A stretch of 64,000 nucleotides of DNA from SAR86 cluster bacterium AG-390-O18 (GCA_003279605.1 QCHF01000001.1:400075-464074), one strand, 5' to 3'; numbered from the stretch's first letter, positions 18,104 to 26,759 are shown. Notes: generated from the letters alone by a model not told the origin. Translations and numbers: made by a program.

Positions 18104-20102
18104 AAATTATCCAATTCTGTTATTTTTATCGTTAATTTTTTTGAGCTCTGAAGCTATATTAGAAAATAAGTACGTCGCTTCAAATTCGTCTTTCGAAGTA
18201 ATCCCTGAAAAAAATGTTATTTCTAATGAAAGTGAAATCTTCTTAGTTGTAAGATTCAATTTAGATAAAGATTGGCATACCTATTGGATCAATCCTGGGG
18301 ATTCAGGAGATCCCGCATCTTTCAATTGGAGCCTTCCTGAGGGATTTAATATTTCTGAACCAATTTGGCCTACTCCTGAGCTAATACCTTATCCCCCTCT
18401 AACTACTTTTGGTTATACAGATGAGTTAAAGCTTCTCTTCAAACTGTCTCTTCCCAAGCAAATTGATGTAATCAATAAATTTTCTGTGAAATCAAAATGG
18501 TTAGTATGTGCAGATGTATGTATACCTCAAGAAGGAAAAGTTAACTTTATACTTTCCAAAGGAGGCAATAATGATTTTTCAATTCAAAACATATTAATTA
18601 GCGACGTTAGATCGTCTATTCCGAAAGCAATAAAGCAAAAAGTAAGCTCTAAAATTGAAAGTGGAATACTTACCTTAAATCTTAGTGATATTGGTTCTGA
18701 TATAAAAGATGCCTATTTCTTTCCTTTCAAGGAAAATGTCATTGATTACTCAATCAATCAAAAATTAGAAAAAAACTCTGATGGAATAAAGCTAAATATA
18801 AATCTTCTTGAAAGGAATAAAGCTGAAAGTTTGTCAGGCGGTGTTTTAAAAACAAATATGGGTGATTATGAAATTGAATTAGCTTCCAATTTTATTGCTA
18901 CTGAATCACCTTTAAATCCTAAATTCATAACTCTTTCAGCAGCAATTTTATTTTCTTTGATTGGTGGTCTTTTACTAAATTTAATGCCGTGCGTTTTTCC
19001 TGTAATCTCTTTGAAAATTCTAAATTTTGTCAATCACTCTGAAAATAAAGCTCAAACCTCATTACATGGTTTTGCTTTTTCATCTGGATCAATCCTAATG
19101 TTTGTTTTGATTGGCCTCTCCGTTGTTCTCTTAAAAGGGTTGGGCATGGATATTGGTTGGGGATATCAACTACAGTCGCCCTTAATTGTGAGTTTGTTAA
19201 TTTTCCTTTTCATTTTCTTAGCTGGGTTCTTTTTATTAAATGTTAATTTCTTGAATTCTTTACTTAGTATAAGTTCCACTAGAATTACTACTCCTAGCTA
19301 TATGAATTCTTTTGGTACAGGCTTTTTAGCAGTGATTGTTGCTACCCCTTGTACTGCGCCATTTATGGGCTCTGCACTGGGTTTTGCGATCCTTCAGCCA
19401 GGCTTTTCATCGTTTTTAATATTTCTGTCTTTGGGAATTGGATTTGCTTTACCTTATATTCTTTTATCAATTTTTCCGAGTATGCTGTCCTTACTTCCAA
19501 GACCTGGAACTTGGATGGAAACTTTTAAACAGTTTATGGCCTTTCCAATGATTCTTACTGCTTTGTGGCTGGTATGGGTCTTAAGTAGCCAGATTGATTC
19601 TTTTCAGCTTGTTTTAGTACTTTTAGGGATTTCTTTAATTGTATTTTTTTATTGGTTAAACCAACTCAAAATATCGTCTAAGATAGGATTGCAATTTAGA
19701 AATGTTATTTACCTAGCGGTCTTAGTTTCCTTATTCTTTACATTGCCAATACAAAAAGCTTCTCTTCGCCAAGATAGCAATGTTTTTAGCGATGAAGAAT
19801 TGGCTGAGAGGTTAGCAAAGGGTCCGGTATTTTTAAATTTCACTGCTGATTGGTGCATTACTTGCAAAGTAAATGAAAGAGTCGCTATTAAGACTGAAAA
19901 AACTCTAAAATTTTTTGAGAAAAAAAATATCTTTTACTTAGAAGCAGATTGGACAAATAAAAATGAATTGATTGCAAAAAAACTTGCTAGCTTTGGGCGA
20001 TCAAGTATCCCGTTTTATATTTATTATCCAGATAATAAAAGCGTACCAATTATTTTGCCGGAAATCTTAACCGAATCGGTAATTAAAGATTACTTGAATT
20101 AA
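18090..20102 (+). CDS. DsbD/ScsB-like thiol:disulfide reductase
   Basis: This 670-residue inner-membrane protein moves electrons from cytoplasmic thioredoxin to periplasmic thiols. It has a signal sequence, an N-terminal DsbD-type domain (about 25-275) with CADVC, a central eight-helix domain containing the cysteine motifs LMPCVFP and ATPCTAP, and a C-terminal thioredoxin domain with FTADWCITCK. The three-part cysteine relay is complete. The N-terminal domain resembles the ScsB-like branch rather than E. coli DsbD. It could feed CcmG, the TlpA-like protein or the periplasmic Msr fusion encoded in this window. Confidence 0.9.
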   Translation: MARLRNYPILLFLSLIFLSSEAILENKYVASNSSFEVIPEKNVISNESEIFLVVRFNLDKDWHTYWINPGDSGDPASFNWSLPEGFNISEPIWPTPELIPYPPLTTFGYTDELKLLFKLSLPKQIDVINKFSVKSKWLVCADVCIPQEGKVNFILSKGGNNDFSIQNILISDVRSSIPKAIKQKVSSKIESGILTLNLSDIGSDIKDAYFFPFKENVIDYSINQKLEKNSDGIKLNINLLERNKAESLSGGVLKTNMGDYEIELASNFIATESPLNPKFITLSAAILFSLIGGLLLNLMPCVFPVISLKILNFVNHSENKAQTSLHGFAFSSGSILMFVLIGLSVVLLKGLGMDIGWGYQLQSPLIVSLLIFLFIFLAGFFLLNVNFLNSLLSISSTRITTPSYMNSFGTGFLAVIVATPCTAPFMGSALGFAILQPGFSSFLIFLSLGIGFALPYILLSIFPSMLSLLPRPGTWMETFKQFMAFPMILTALWLVWVLSSQIDSFQLVLVLLGISLIVFFYWLNQLKISSKIGLQFRNVIYLAVLVSLFFTLPIQKASLRQDSNVFSDEELAERLAKGPVFLNFTADWCITCKVNERVAIKTEKTLKFFEKKNIFYLEADWTNKNELIAKKLASFGRSSIPFYIYYPDNKSVPIILPEILTESVIKDYLN

Positions 20103-20103
20103 T

Positions 20104-20619
20104 TTAGGCAACTATATATTCCTGCCAATCGGTTTCTACTTTTTTTGTTCCTATAGATTCTTGACCTTTAATAAGGTCTCTCAAAGAAGGAGTTTTGGCT
20201 TCTGGAGAAGGGTCAATTATTTTATCTGCCTTTGATAAATTACAAGATTTACAGCAGGTAGTTACATTTAACCAATTGGTTTCTCCACCCTTACTTTTTG
20301 GAATTATATGATCAATAGTTAAGTCTTTTCTTTCGAAAACATTTTTGCAGTATTGGCAAGTAAACATGTCTCTCAAAAATACATTAGATCTTGAAAACTT
20401 AACTTTTTTTGAAAACTTATAATACTTTCTAAGCATGACAATACTCGGTACTTTGAAAGATTGCGATGGCGATCTTACTTCCCAGTCATCATGCTCTTTA
20501 ATAACAATAACGTTTCTAGTAAATACTAATTTAACAGCAGTTTTCCAATCTACAGCAGATAAAGGAAAATAACTCAAAGGTTTTCCGTTTCCATTAAGTA
20601 TCAAACAATCACTAGACAT
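20104..20619 (-). CDS. HNH endonuclease family protein
   Basis: This 171-residue protein has an N-terminal part of unknown role and a central HNH nuclease domain: RDMFTCQYCKN, DLTIDHIIPKSKGG and NVTTCCKSCNLSK. The two CxxC pairs should bind zinc and the DHI...N core supplies the metal and catalytic residues. This is a widespread chromosomal family not clearly tied to restriction or homing. It is divergent from pyrB and convergent with the DsbD-like gene, with one base between them. Confidence 0.9.
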   Translation of the reverse strand: MSSDCLILNGNGKPLSYFPLSAVDWKTAVKLVFTRNVIVIKEHDDWEVRSPSQSFKVPSIVMLRKYYKFSKKVKFSRSNVFLRDMFTCQYCKNVFERKDLTIDHIIPKSKGGETNWLNVTTCCKSCNLSKADKIIDPSPEAKTPSLRDLIKGQESIGTKKVETDWQEYIVA

Positions 20620-20679
20620 GGATTAATCATACAAGAATTTTGAAAAATTATTAATTCCATAAAATAAATAATTTAATGC

Positions 20680-20685
20680 TAGAAT
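20680..20685 (+). promoter_or_regulatory. Extended -10 of pyrB
   Basis: TGC-TAGAAT resembles an extended -10 (TGn plus hexamer). It ends 8 bases before the ATG at 20694, so it implies a nearly leaderless pyrB message. It lies inside the longer reading frame that starts at 20676, which argues against that longer start. Confidence 0.4.
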
Positions 20686-20693
20686 GGCTCGCC

Positions 20694-21701
20694 ATGGAGT
20701 TCCTAGGAAGCCACATTCTCTCCATAGATCAGTTTGAAAGAACTGATATAGAAAAAATATTTTCTACGTCTGACTCTCTAGTTCCTTACGCAAAAAGAGA
20801 AAGAATTACTCGTGTACTTCAAGGTGCGATTCTTTCAAACATGTTTTTTGAACCAAGTACGAGAACCAGAATAAGTTTTGGAAGTGCTTTTAATATTCTA
20901 GGTGGAGAAGTAAGAGAGACTACAGGAATAGAAGCAACTTCATTGGCTAAAGGAGAATCCCTCTATGACACCTCAAGAGTTTTGAGTGGCTATAGCGACA
21001 TAATCGTCATGCGACATCATGAAGCGGGATCGGTGAATGAATTTGCAGAAGCTTCAAGGGTTCCTGTCATAAATGGAGGCGATGGTGACAATGAACATCC
21101 TAGTCAGGCTTTGTTGGACCTATACACAATTAAAAAAGAACTGGAATCAAAAAACAAATCTATTGATGGTTTAAGAATTGCTCTGATAGGTGATTTAAAA
21201 TATGGAAGAGCCGTACATTCTTTATGTAAGGTTCTTTGCCTATATCAGAATGTAACCATCAACTTGATTTCTCCAAAAAAATTAAAACTTCCTTCATCTA
21301 TTAAAAAATCTTTTAAAGAATCGTCAGTAAGTTTTTTTGAAACAGATGACATCACAAAAGGAATTTCTGAAGTGGATATTATCTATATGACTCGAATTCA
21401 AGAGGAAAGGTTTTCTAGTAAATCTGAATCTGGAAAGTACAAAGGTCTCATGTCTTTAAACCAAGAAATTTATACAAAAAACTGTGAACCAAATACCATA
21501 ATTATGCATCCTCTTCCTCGTGATTCTCGTCCAGACGCAAACGAATTAGATCCTGACCTTAATCAAAATCCTAATCTGGCTATTTACAGACAAACTGATA
21601 ATGGTCTTTTAATTAGAATGGCGCTCTTTTCTTTAGTCTTAGGAGTTCAAAACAAAATTGAAGAGTCTACTTCCAATGTGGCTTGGTTCTCTAATAAGTA
21701 A
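20694..21701 (+). CDS. pyrB: Aspartate carbamoyltransferase catalytic subunit
   Basis: PyrB makes carbamoyl-aspartate, the committed step of pyrimidine synthesis. The protein is about 335 residues, with the carbamoyl-phosphate motif FFEPSTRTR, SLAKGES, VMRHHEAGS, the GDGDNEHPSQALLDLYT region and MHPLPR near the C-terminus. I prefer the ATG at 20694 (MEFLGSHILS) over 20676, because a good -10 overlaps the extra codons. No pyrI or pyrC is adjacent. The gene stands alone between divergent HNH and convergent umuC. Confidence 0.95.
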   Translation: MEFLGSHILSIDQFERTDIEKIFSTSDSLVPYAKRERITRVLQGAILSNMFFEPSTRTRISFGSAFNILGGEVRETTGIEATSLAKGESLYDTSRVLSGYSDIIVMRHHEAGSVNEFAEASRVPVINGGDGDNEHPSQALLDLYTIKKELESKNKSIDGLRIALIGDLKYGRAVHSLCKVLCLYQNVTINLISPKKLKLPSSIKKSFKESSVSFFETDDITKGISEVDIIYMTRIQEERFSSKSESGKYKGLMSLNQEIYTKNCEPNTIIMHPLPRDSRPDANELDPDLNQNPNLAIYRQTDNGLLIRMALFSLVLGVQNKIEESTSNVAWFSNK

Positions 21702-21704
21702 GTT

Positions 21705-22967
21705 CTAATTAACCGCTAAAATATCTTGTAAGTTGGTTGTGTATCGAGGAGATTGTAATTCTCTTTTCATTGACCATTCTTTTTTAATTCCTTGTGCAAG
21801 AAAACTTATAGGGCCTAAATTACTTTGGTTAATTTGATCGACTAAACTCATCATCTTAAAATCTTGAGTATTTCTGTCTTTTTGCTTGAATAAATCTAGT
21901 TGGTATACAGTTTCATCAAAAAAATCACTCAACATAATGCCAGCTTTGTTGTAGTTAAAGTCTTTTCGATATAAGTCCTTCAACAAAAGTTTTGCAGATT
22001 TAATTAAGTCTCTTGTGTCATTAGTTGGATATAAGAGAGAAGTTGATCTAATTTCTCTATGCTGGATATCTTGTTTTCTAAAAGGATTGGTTCTAATAAA
22101 GACGGAAATGATTTTACAAGCCTTTCTTTCTTTTCTTAATTTTTCAGCTGCTCGAGCTGCGTAATCACTGACTGCTTCCTCTAAAAAATCTAACTCTGTG
22201 ACGCGTTTACTAAAAGTCCGACTGACTACTATTTGTTTTTTTGGTGCAGGTGCATTATCCAAAGGAATACAAGTTTCTCCTCTTAGCTCTCTAATGGTAT
22301 TAACTAACATAATACTAAATTGTTTTCGTACTTGCCCTACATCCATTTGGCTTAGATTAAATGCAGTTGAAACTCTTTGAGAAAGGAGGCGCTTATTTAA
22401 TCTCCGCCCTACTCCCCATATTTCATTTACTGGCATTAACTTCATAAGTTTTGTTCTTTTATGCAATGCAGTGATGTCTAGCACTCCTTGAGTAGCTGGA
22501 TAACGTTTAGCGCCATAACTTGCAACCTTGGCTAAGGTCTTAGTGGGACCTATGCCAACGCGAACTGGCATGCCAGTGTACTGCATGATTTGTTTTTGAC
22601 AGGCTCTACCGAATTCTTCTAAGTCCATGCAGTTAGTTATGCCGGTTAAATCAAGAAATGCTTCATCGATGCTGTAAATTTCTACTTTAGGAGCAAGCTC
22701 TTCTAAAATACTCATGATTCGAGATGAAATATCGCCATACAACTCATAATTAGATGAGAATGCAATTCCGCCTTTTTGTTTGAATGTCTTTTCTATTTTG
22801 AACCAAGGATCACACATCTTGATGCCAAGATTTTTTGCTTCCCCGGTTAAAGCAACGACGCAACCATCATTATTTGATAAAACAACTACTGGTTTTGTTC
22901 TAAGATCTGGTCTAAAAACCCTTTCGCATGAAGCATAAAAACTATTGCAGTCTACTAAAGCAAACAT
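21705..22967 (-). CDS. umuC: DNA polymerase V catalytic subunit UmuC
   Basis: UmuC is the Y-family translesion polymerase of the SOS response. The 420-residue protein begins FALVDCNSFYASCERVFRP and shows VVVLSNNDGCVVA, the catalytic YSIDEAFLDL, GIGPTKTLAK and the little-finger region with VSRTFSKRV. It resembles E. coli UmuC in length and order of motifs. It follows umuD by two bases and is expected to be controlled by the LexA box upstream of umuD. Confidence 0.96.
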   Translation of the reverse strand: MFALVDCNSFYASCERVFRPDLRTKPVVVLSNNDGCVVALTGEAKNLGIKMCDPWFKIEKTFKQKGGIAFSSNYELYGDISSRIMSILEELAPKVEIYSIDEAFLDLTGITNCMDLEEFGRACQKQIMQYTGMPVRVGIGPTKTLAKVASYGAKRYPATQGVLDITALHKRTKLMKLMPVNEIWGVGRRLNKRLLSQRVSTAFNLSQMDVGQVRKQFSIMLVNTIRELRGETCIPLDNAPAPKKQIVVSRTFSKRVTELDFLEEAVSDYAARAAEKLRKERKACKIISVFIRTNPFRKQDIQHREIRSTSLLYPTNDTRDLIKSAKLLLKDLYRKDFNYNKAGIMLSDFFDETVYQLDLFKQKDRNTQDFKMMSLVDQINQSNLGPISFLAQGIKKEWSMKRELQSPRYTTNLQDILAVN

Positions 22968-22968
22968 C

Positions 22969-23394
22969 TTAAAACTGATTTATTGCTGCAGTGACAACTC
23001 CCATGATGTCTAGTTCTTCTCCGTTCTTTAAAAAAATTGGTGGGTATTTAATGTTCTCCGACAATAAACCTACCTTAGGTGTTAACTGAAGACGCTTACA
23101 AGCGTAAGCGCCGTCGATGGAAGCAATAACGATATCGCCATGTTTGGGCTCCAGACTCCTATCAACTATAAGTATTGCGCCATTATTGATTCCTGCATTT
23201 AACATGGAATCTCCATTTGCCCTCACGAGATAAGTAGCAGCTGGAGCTTTTATTAAGAGTTGGTGTAAATCAATTGATTTTTCTATGTAGTCATCTGCAG
23301 GACTTGGCCAACCTACTTGAACGTATTCAGAAAACAAAGGTGTTTCTGAGTTTCTCTCAGAGTCTGCAATCTGCCCTAAATGTTTTAAATTCAT
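22969..23394 (-). CDS. umuD: UmuD-type S24 autopeptidase
   Basis: UmuD is cleaved to UmuD', the partner of UmuC in polymerase V. The 141 residues align well with E. coli UmuD: WPSPADDYIE, IDLHQLLI, the serine motif NGDSM (Ser63) and the lysine in CKRLQL (Lys100), forming the Ser/Lys dyad. The predicted cleavage point is Val27-Gly28, where E. coli has Cys-Gly. The gene is two bases upstream of umuC, and a consensus LexA box lies 24 bases before its start. Confidence 0.95.
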   Translation of the reverse strand: MNLKHLGQIADSERNSETPLFSEYVQVGWPSPADDYIEKSIDLHQLLIKAPAATYLVRANGDSMLNAGINNGAILIVDRSLEPKHGDIVIASIDGAYACKRLQLTPKVGLLSENIKYPPIFLKNGEELDIMGVVTAAINQF

Positions 23395-23417
23395 AAATAT
23401 TAAGGTTTAATAATTAA

Positions 23418-23437
23418 TACTGTATATATATACAGTA
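23418..23437 (-). promoter_or_regulatory. LexA (SOS) operator of umuDC
   Basis: TACTG-(TA)5-CAGTA is a perfect 20-base palindrome identical to the ideal E. coli LexA consensus. It lies 24 bases upstream of the umuD ATG and overlaps AT-rich promoter-like hexamers. On its other side is the 3' end of coq7, so umuDC is the only plausible target. A site this close to consensus predicts tight repression. Confidence 0.93.
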
Positions 23438-23472
23438 TATTTGCATTAGGAGAAAATGCAACTGGAATTTTA

Positions 23473-23988
23473 TTAGATAATTTTAGCTACCTTGACTGCG
23501 AAAGCTGAGCCACCACCTACTATTTTAGTCCAGATATTGATGAAAATGCCTGGAGTTAAATTCTTCTTTTCAGCCGACTCAAGTTTGTGATCAATTTCAT
23601 CATCCTGACAAGACTGAAGAAGATCTATTAGCTCTTGGTTAGGATTTGGCTGAGCTCGAAGATATTTGAGTTGTTCTTCGTAGTGCTCTTCTACGAAAGC
23701 TTCAACAGCTTCGATAGTAGCAAAGACAATTTTTGGACCAAATAATGTAGGAAGAAAACCAAGCAAGAAGCCTGCAACCTTCCACAACCAAACTAATTTG
23801 CTTCTATCTTTTTTTGGAAGCACCGCCTCAATCTTTTGAAGATGAGATTCTTCAGTCGCTAAATGCCTTTTAGAAAAATTAACTAACTCAGGATCCTTAG
23901 CAATTTTAAGAATTCCCCTATAAATATAAACAGCTCCTATCTCACCAGCATGATCTGATCTCAGAAAGGCTTTTAATAAATTATCCAT
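23473..23988 (-). CDS. coq7: Coq7-type 3-demethoxyubiquinol hydroxylase
   Basis: Coq7 is a di-iron enzyme that performs the C6 hydroxylation of ubiquinone synthesis in bacteria lacking UbiF. The 171-residue protein has the iron-ligand pattern HAGEIGAVYIYRG, EESHLQKIE, EAFVEEHYEEQL and DDEIDHK. A hydrophobic helix around LLGFLPTLFGPKIVFATIE should sit in the membrane interface. It ends 35 bases before the LexA box and has its own upstream region after a small membrane protein gene. The call is clear. Confidence 0.94.
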   Translation of the reverse strand: MDNLLKAFLRSDHAGEIGAVYIYRGILKIAKDPELVNFSKRHLATEESHLQKIEAVLPKKDRSKLVWLWKVAGFLLGFLPTLFGPKIVFATIEAVEAFVEEHYEEQLKYLRAQPNPNQELIDLLQSCQDDEIDHKLESAEKKNLTPGIFINIWTKIVGGGSAFAVKVAKII

Positions 23989-24030
23989 TAGAGAAAAATA
24001 CCTGCAAACTTAGTTATAAAAAAATATCTT

Positions 24031-24294
24031 TTAAGTAACTTTAGTTTTTTTATATTCTCTGTAATTGTTAACTATTCCAATATAGTTAATGTAAGCCCAG
24101 ATTGGCATGCATGCTAATAGCCACCAAAGTTCTGTAACTATTAATAAATACACTCCTGGAATAAACCCAACAGTGCCAACAATAAAACCGTATAAACGAG
24201 TTTTTGCATTAAGACTTGTCAGTAAATAAACACAAATGAATGCAAAAATTTGATCGAAAATTTGAGCAGAATTAAAAATATTAAGTTCAAGCAT
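24031..24294 (-). CDS. Small hypothetical membrane protein
   Basis: The 87-residue protein has about three hydrophobic helices (FAFICVYLLTSL, GFIVGTVGFIPGVYLLIV and WWLLACMPIWAYINYIG) and a charged tail. I do not recognise a family; a distant resemblance to one repeat of PnuC-like vitamin transporters is only an impression. It lies 16 bases after tRNA-Val on the same strand and could be cotranscribed with it. Confidence 0.6.
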   Translation of the reverse strand: MLELNIFNSAQIFDQIFAFICVYLLTSLNAKTRLYGFIVGTVGFIPGVYLLIVTELWWLLACMPIWAYINYIGIVNNYREYKKTKVT

Positions 24295-24310
24295 TTTTAC
24301 CTCGGAAATT

Positions 24311-24387
24311 TGGTAGACACGCCCGGATTCGAACCGGGGACCCCTACCATGTCAAGGTAGTACTCTAACCAACTGAGCTACGTGTCT
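24311..24387 (-). tRNA. tRNA-Val(GAC)
   Basis: A 77-base cloverleaf on the minus strand: acceptor AGACACG pairs with CGTGTCT, the anticodon stem is CTACC/GGTAG with loop TTGACAT (anticodon GAC), and the T arm is CCCGG-TTCGAAT-CCGGG. CCA is encoded. It reads GUC and GUU. Its first ten bases are also the last ten bases, including the TAG stop, of the upstream Msr fusion gene. Confidence 0.96.
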
Positions 24388-25646
24388 AAATTCGGAACGA
24401 ATTCTAACACAGTCGCATTGATACAATACCTTGGTTTACCATTTGGACCATCATTGAATACGTGTCCTAAATGAATGCCTGATGATTTAGATCTTATCTC
24501 GACTCGAACCATGCCATAGCTATAATCCATATGCTCTGTTACAGAATCTTTCACTGCTTCAGTAAAAGAAAGCCATCCTGTTTTAGAATTGAATCTGTGC
24601 TTAGTACTAAATAGTGGAGCACCGCTTAATTTATCAATGAAAACTCCGTTAGGAGTATTTTTAAACAGTTCGTATTCTTTGCAAAATGTAGGATCAGTGC
24701 CTTGATTGAAAGCTACATTGTAAGCTTCACTTTTGCCAAGTTTAAATTTACCTAATGACTCATAAAACCTCTTATTAGATATATAACCTTGATGAGATGA
24801 AACTTCTTTACCTTGTTCTAAAAAATAAATTGTTGGTGTAGCCCAAGTAGGAGTTTTCAAATCAATTCCATCTAATTCATCTGATTTCCTAAAATATAAA
24901 TCTATTGAGCCAAGGTAATCATCAAGAACATCTTTTCTCAATTTATAACAATAAGGACATCCTTCTGCTTCGAGAATAATAATTTTTTTTCCAGTTAATA
25001 AGTTTTTATTATCAATAGATTTCTTTGATTTTTTAGTAAAAACCACTCCTGTTGAATAATCTGGACAATACCCATTCGGATTTTTTCTTAAATAGTCTTG
25101 ATGATAATTTTCAGCCAAGTAAAAATTAGTCAATTCCTTAATATTAGTTTTTATAAGTCCAAATCCTTTTTCATTCAAAAGACTTTGATATTTATTTTTT
25201 ACTTTGTTTGAAAGTAGAATCTCCTCTTTTGACGAGGTAAGAATAACTGATCTGTATTGAACGCCAATATCATTTCCTTGGCGATTTTCTTGAGTTGGAT
25301 CATGCATTTCAAAAAAAGTTTTTAAAAGATTTTCAAGATTGGTTTTATTACTGTTATAGGTTACTTTGACAACCTCTGCATAATTATCTGGATTGAATTT
25401 ATTTTCTCTTTTAATAATTTCTTTATAAATAGGCTTAATATTTTTTCCATCTGCATAACCAGATTCAACGTTAATAACACCATAGGTCTCTTGAAATTTT
25501 TTTTCTACACTCCAGAAACAACCTGCTCCAAAAATTATAGTCTTTATGTGATTGGTAGAATTTTCTGTATTTGAAGAAAAGCTTAAAGAGCTCTGTAATA
25601 TTAAAAATACTAATACTAATTTAAACGACTTCAGTATTTTGGACAT
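24378..25646 (-). CDS. Exported MsrA-thioredoxin-MsrB fusion
   Basis: This 422-residue methionine sulfoxide repair protein should act in the periplasm, as it begins with a signal sequence (residues 1-25). Residues 35-205 are MsrA with the catalytic GCFW (Cys43). Residues 215-305 are thioredoxin-like with CPYC (Cys230, Cys233). Residues 320-420 are MsrB with RYCIN (catalytic Cys408) and HLGHVF. MsrB zinc cysteine pairs are absent, and Cys322 is a possible resolving cysteine. Neisseria PilB has thioredoxin first; here it is in the middle. The stop codon lies inside tRNA-Val, and the 5' end overlaps the glycosyltransferase gene by 26 bases. Confidence 0.92.
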   Translation of the reverse strand: MSKILKSFKLVLVFLILQSSLSFSSNTENSTNHIKTIIFGAGCFWSVEKKFQETYGVINVESGYADGKNIKPIYKEIIKRENKFNPDNYAEVVKVTYNSNKTNLENLLKTFFEMHDPTQENRQGNDIGVQYRSVILTSSKEEILLSNKVKNKYQSLLNEKGFGLIKTNIKELTNFYLAENYHQDYLRKNPNGYCPDYSTGVVFTKKSKKSIDNKNLLTGKKIIILEAEGCPYCYKLRKDVLDDYLGSIDLYFRKSDELDGIDLKTPTWATPTIYFLEQGKEVSSHQGYISNKRFYESLGKFKLGKSEAYNVAFNQGTDPTFCKEYELFKNTPNGVFIDKLSGAPLFSTKHRFNSKTGWLSFTEAVKDSVTEHMDYSYGMVRVEIRSKSSGIHLGHVFNDGPNGKPRYCINATVLEFVPNLDT

Positions 25647-26691
25647 GTCTAATATGGGCTATTAATTTTTTTGCTTCTGTTTCAATCGATAAGTTTTGTT
25701 TAACGTATTCTGCAGCATTTTCTCCCATGATTTTTGTTTTAGAACTATTTTTTATTAATAAATCTAATTTATCAGAGGTTTGATTAATATCATTAGTATT
25801 TACAACGTAACCATGAACTCCGTCTCTAATAATTTCATCCCAAACACCCTCGGAACTAGTTAATACTGCTGCGCCCGATGCCATTCCTTCAAAAGGAGTA
25901 AGGCCATAACCTTCATTTCTACTTAAAGCTGCAACGATTGTCATTCCTTGAAATAAATTTGGTAGTTCTTCAAAAGTTTTTTTACCCAAAAAAATAATTC
26001 TGTCTTCTAAATTAGCTGTCTTAATTTTAGAAACTATTTTTTTCTTATAAGGCTGATCTTCTAATTGTGTTTCGCCGCAGATGATTATTGTAGCGGAAGG
26101 ATAATTTGGCAAAATATTTATTGCAGCATCAATAAGAATATCGATACCTTTTGAATATCTTACTCTTCCAAAAATACCAATTCCTAGTGACCCAGGAAAA
26201 TTCAACTTATCCCATGAATCTTCTTTATTAATTGGTGAGGAAAATCTTTTTAAATCAATTCCATGGGGAATAATAACATCAGGTTCTTTTGCCAAATAAC
26301 TTGCTGCTTTTTTTGAAGTTGAGATGACACTATCCATCTTAGAGATTAACCATTTGGTAAATCTTGTATGGTTTCTCTGGGCGGTTGATAAAAAAATTAT
26401 TTTTATCTTAGAGCCAAAAACATACTTCGCTACCAAGCCTTGAATCATTTCATCATTTCTACGAGTAAAGAAAATCCTATATTTTCCATTAGATAATTTT
26501 TTTTGGGTGAGTTTAATAAATTGATAAAAGTTTATTGTAGTAAATTCATCTGGAATAAAAGAAGAACCTAAGACTGCTAAATTGATTTCCTTATATTGAT
26601 AACTGAGTAGCTGGATAGTAATTGAAGTAACGCCGGAGAAATTTTTTCCAGAGTTTCCTATGATTAACTCAACATCTTCAAGATTATTCAT
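25621..26691 (-). CDS. Family 1/4 glycosyltransferase (GT-B fold)
   Basis: A 356-residue cytoplasmic glycosyltransferase. The C-terminal half has the nucleotide-sugar-binding pattern of GT4 proteins: GIFGRVRYSKGIDILIDA, IFLGKKTFEELPNLF, and the EX7E-like RNEGYGLTPFEGMASGAAVLTS. The N-terminal Rossmann half is less conserved. Donor and acceptor are unknown; lipopolysaccharide or other surface glycan is likely. Its end overlaps the Msr fusion gene by 26 bases, so both are probably on one mRNA, an unusual pairing. Confidence 0.88.
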   Translation of the reverse strand: MNNLEDVELIIGNSGKNFSGVTSITIQLLSYQYKEINLAVLGSSFIPDEFTTINFYQFIKLTQKKLSNGKYRIFFTRRNDEMIQGLVAKYVFGSKIKIIFLSTAQRNHTRFTKWLISKMDSVISTSKKAASYLAKEPDVIIPHGIDLKRFSSPINKEDSWDKLNFPGSLGIGIFGRVRYSKGIDILIDAAINILPNYPSATIIICGETQLEDQPYKKKIVSKIKTANLEDRIIFLGKKTFEELPNLFQGMTIVAALSRNEGYGLTPFEGMASGAAVLTSSEGVWDEIIRDGVHGYVVNTNDINQTSDKLDLLIKNSSKTKIMGENAAEYVKQNLSIETEAKKLIAHIRHVQNTEVV

Positions 26692-26759
26692 TTTATCCTT
26701 TGTTTTTAATAAATAAGTTAATTTTATCTTACAATTTGTTTATTAAGACTAATTAAAAA

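Noticed and set aside
24311-24387. tRNA-Asp
   Set aside because: GTC is the plus-strand complement; the tRNA itself is on the minus strand with anticodon GAC, which is valine.
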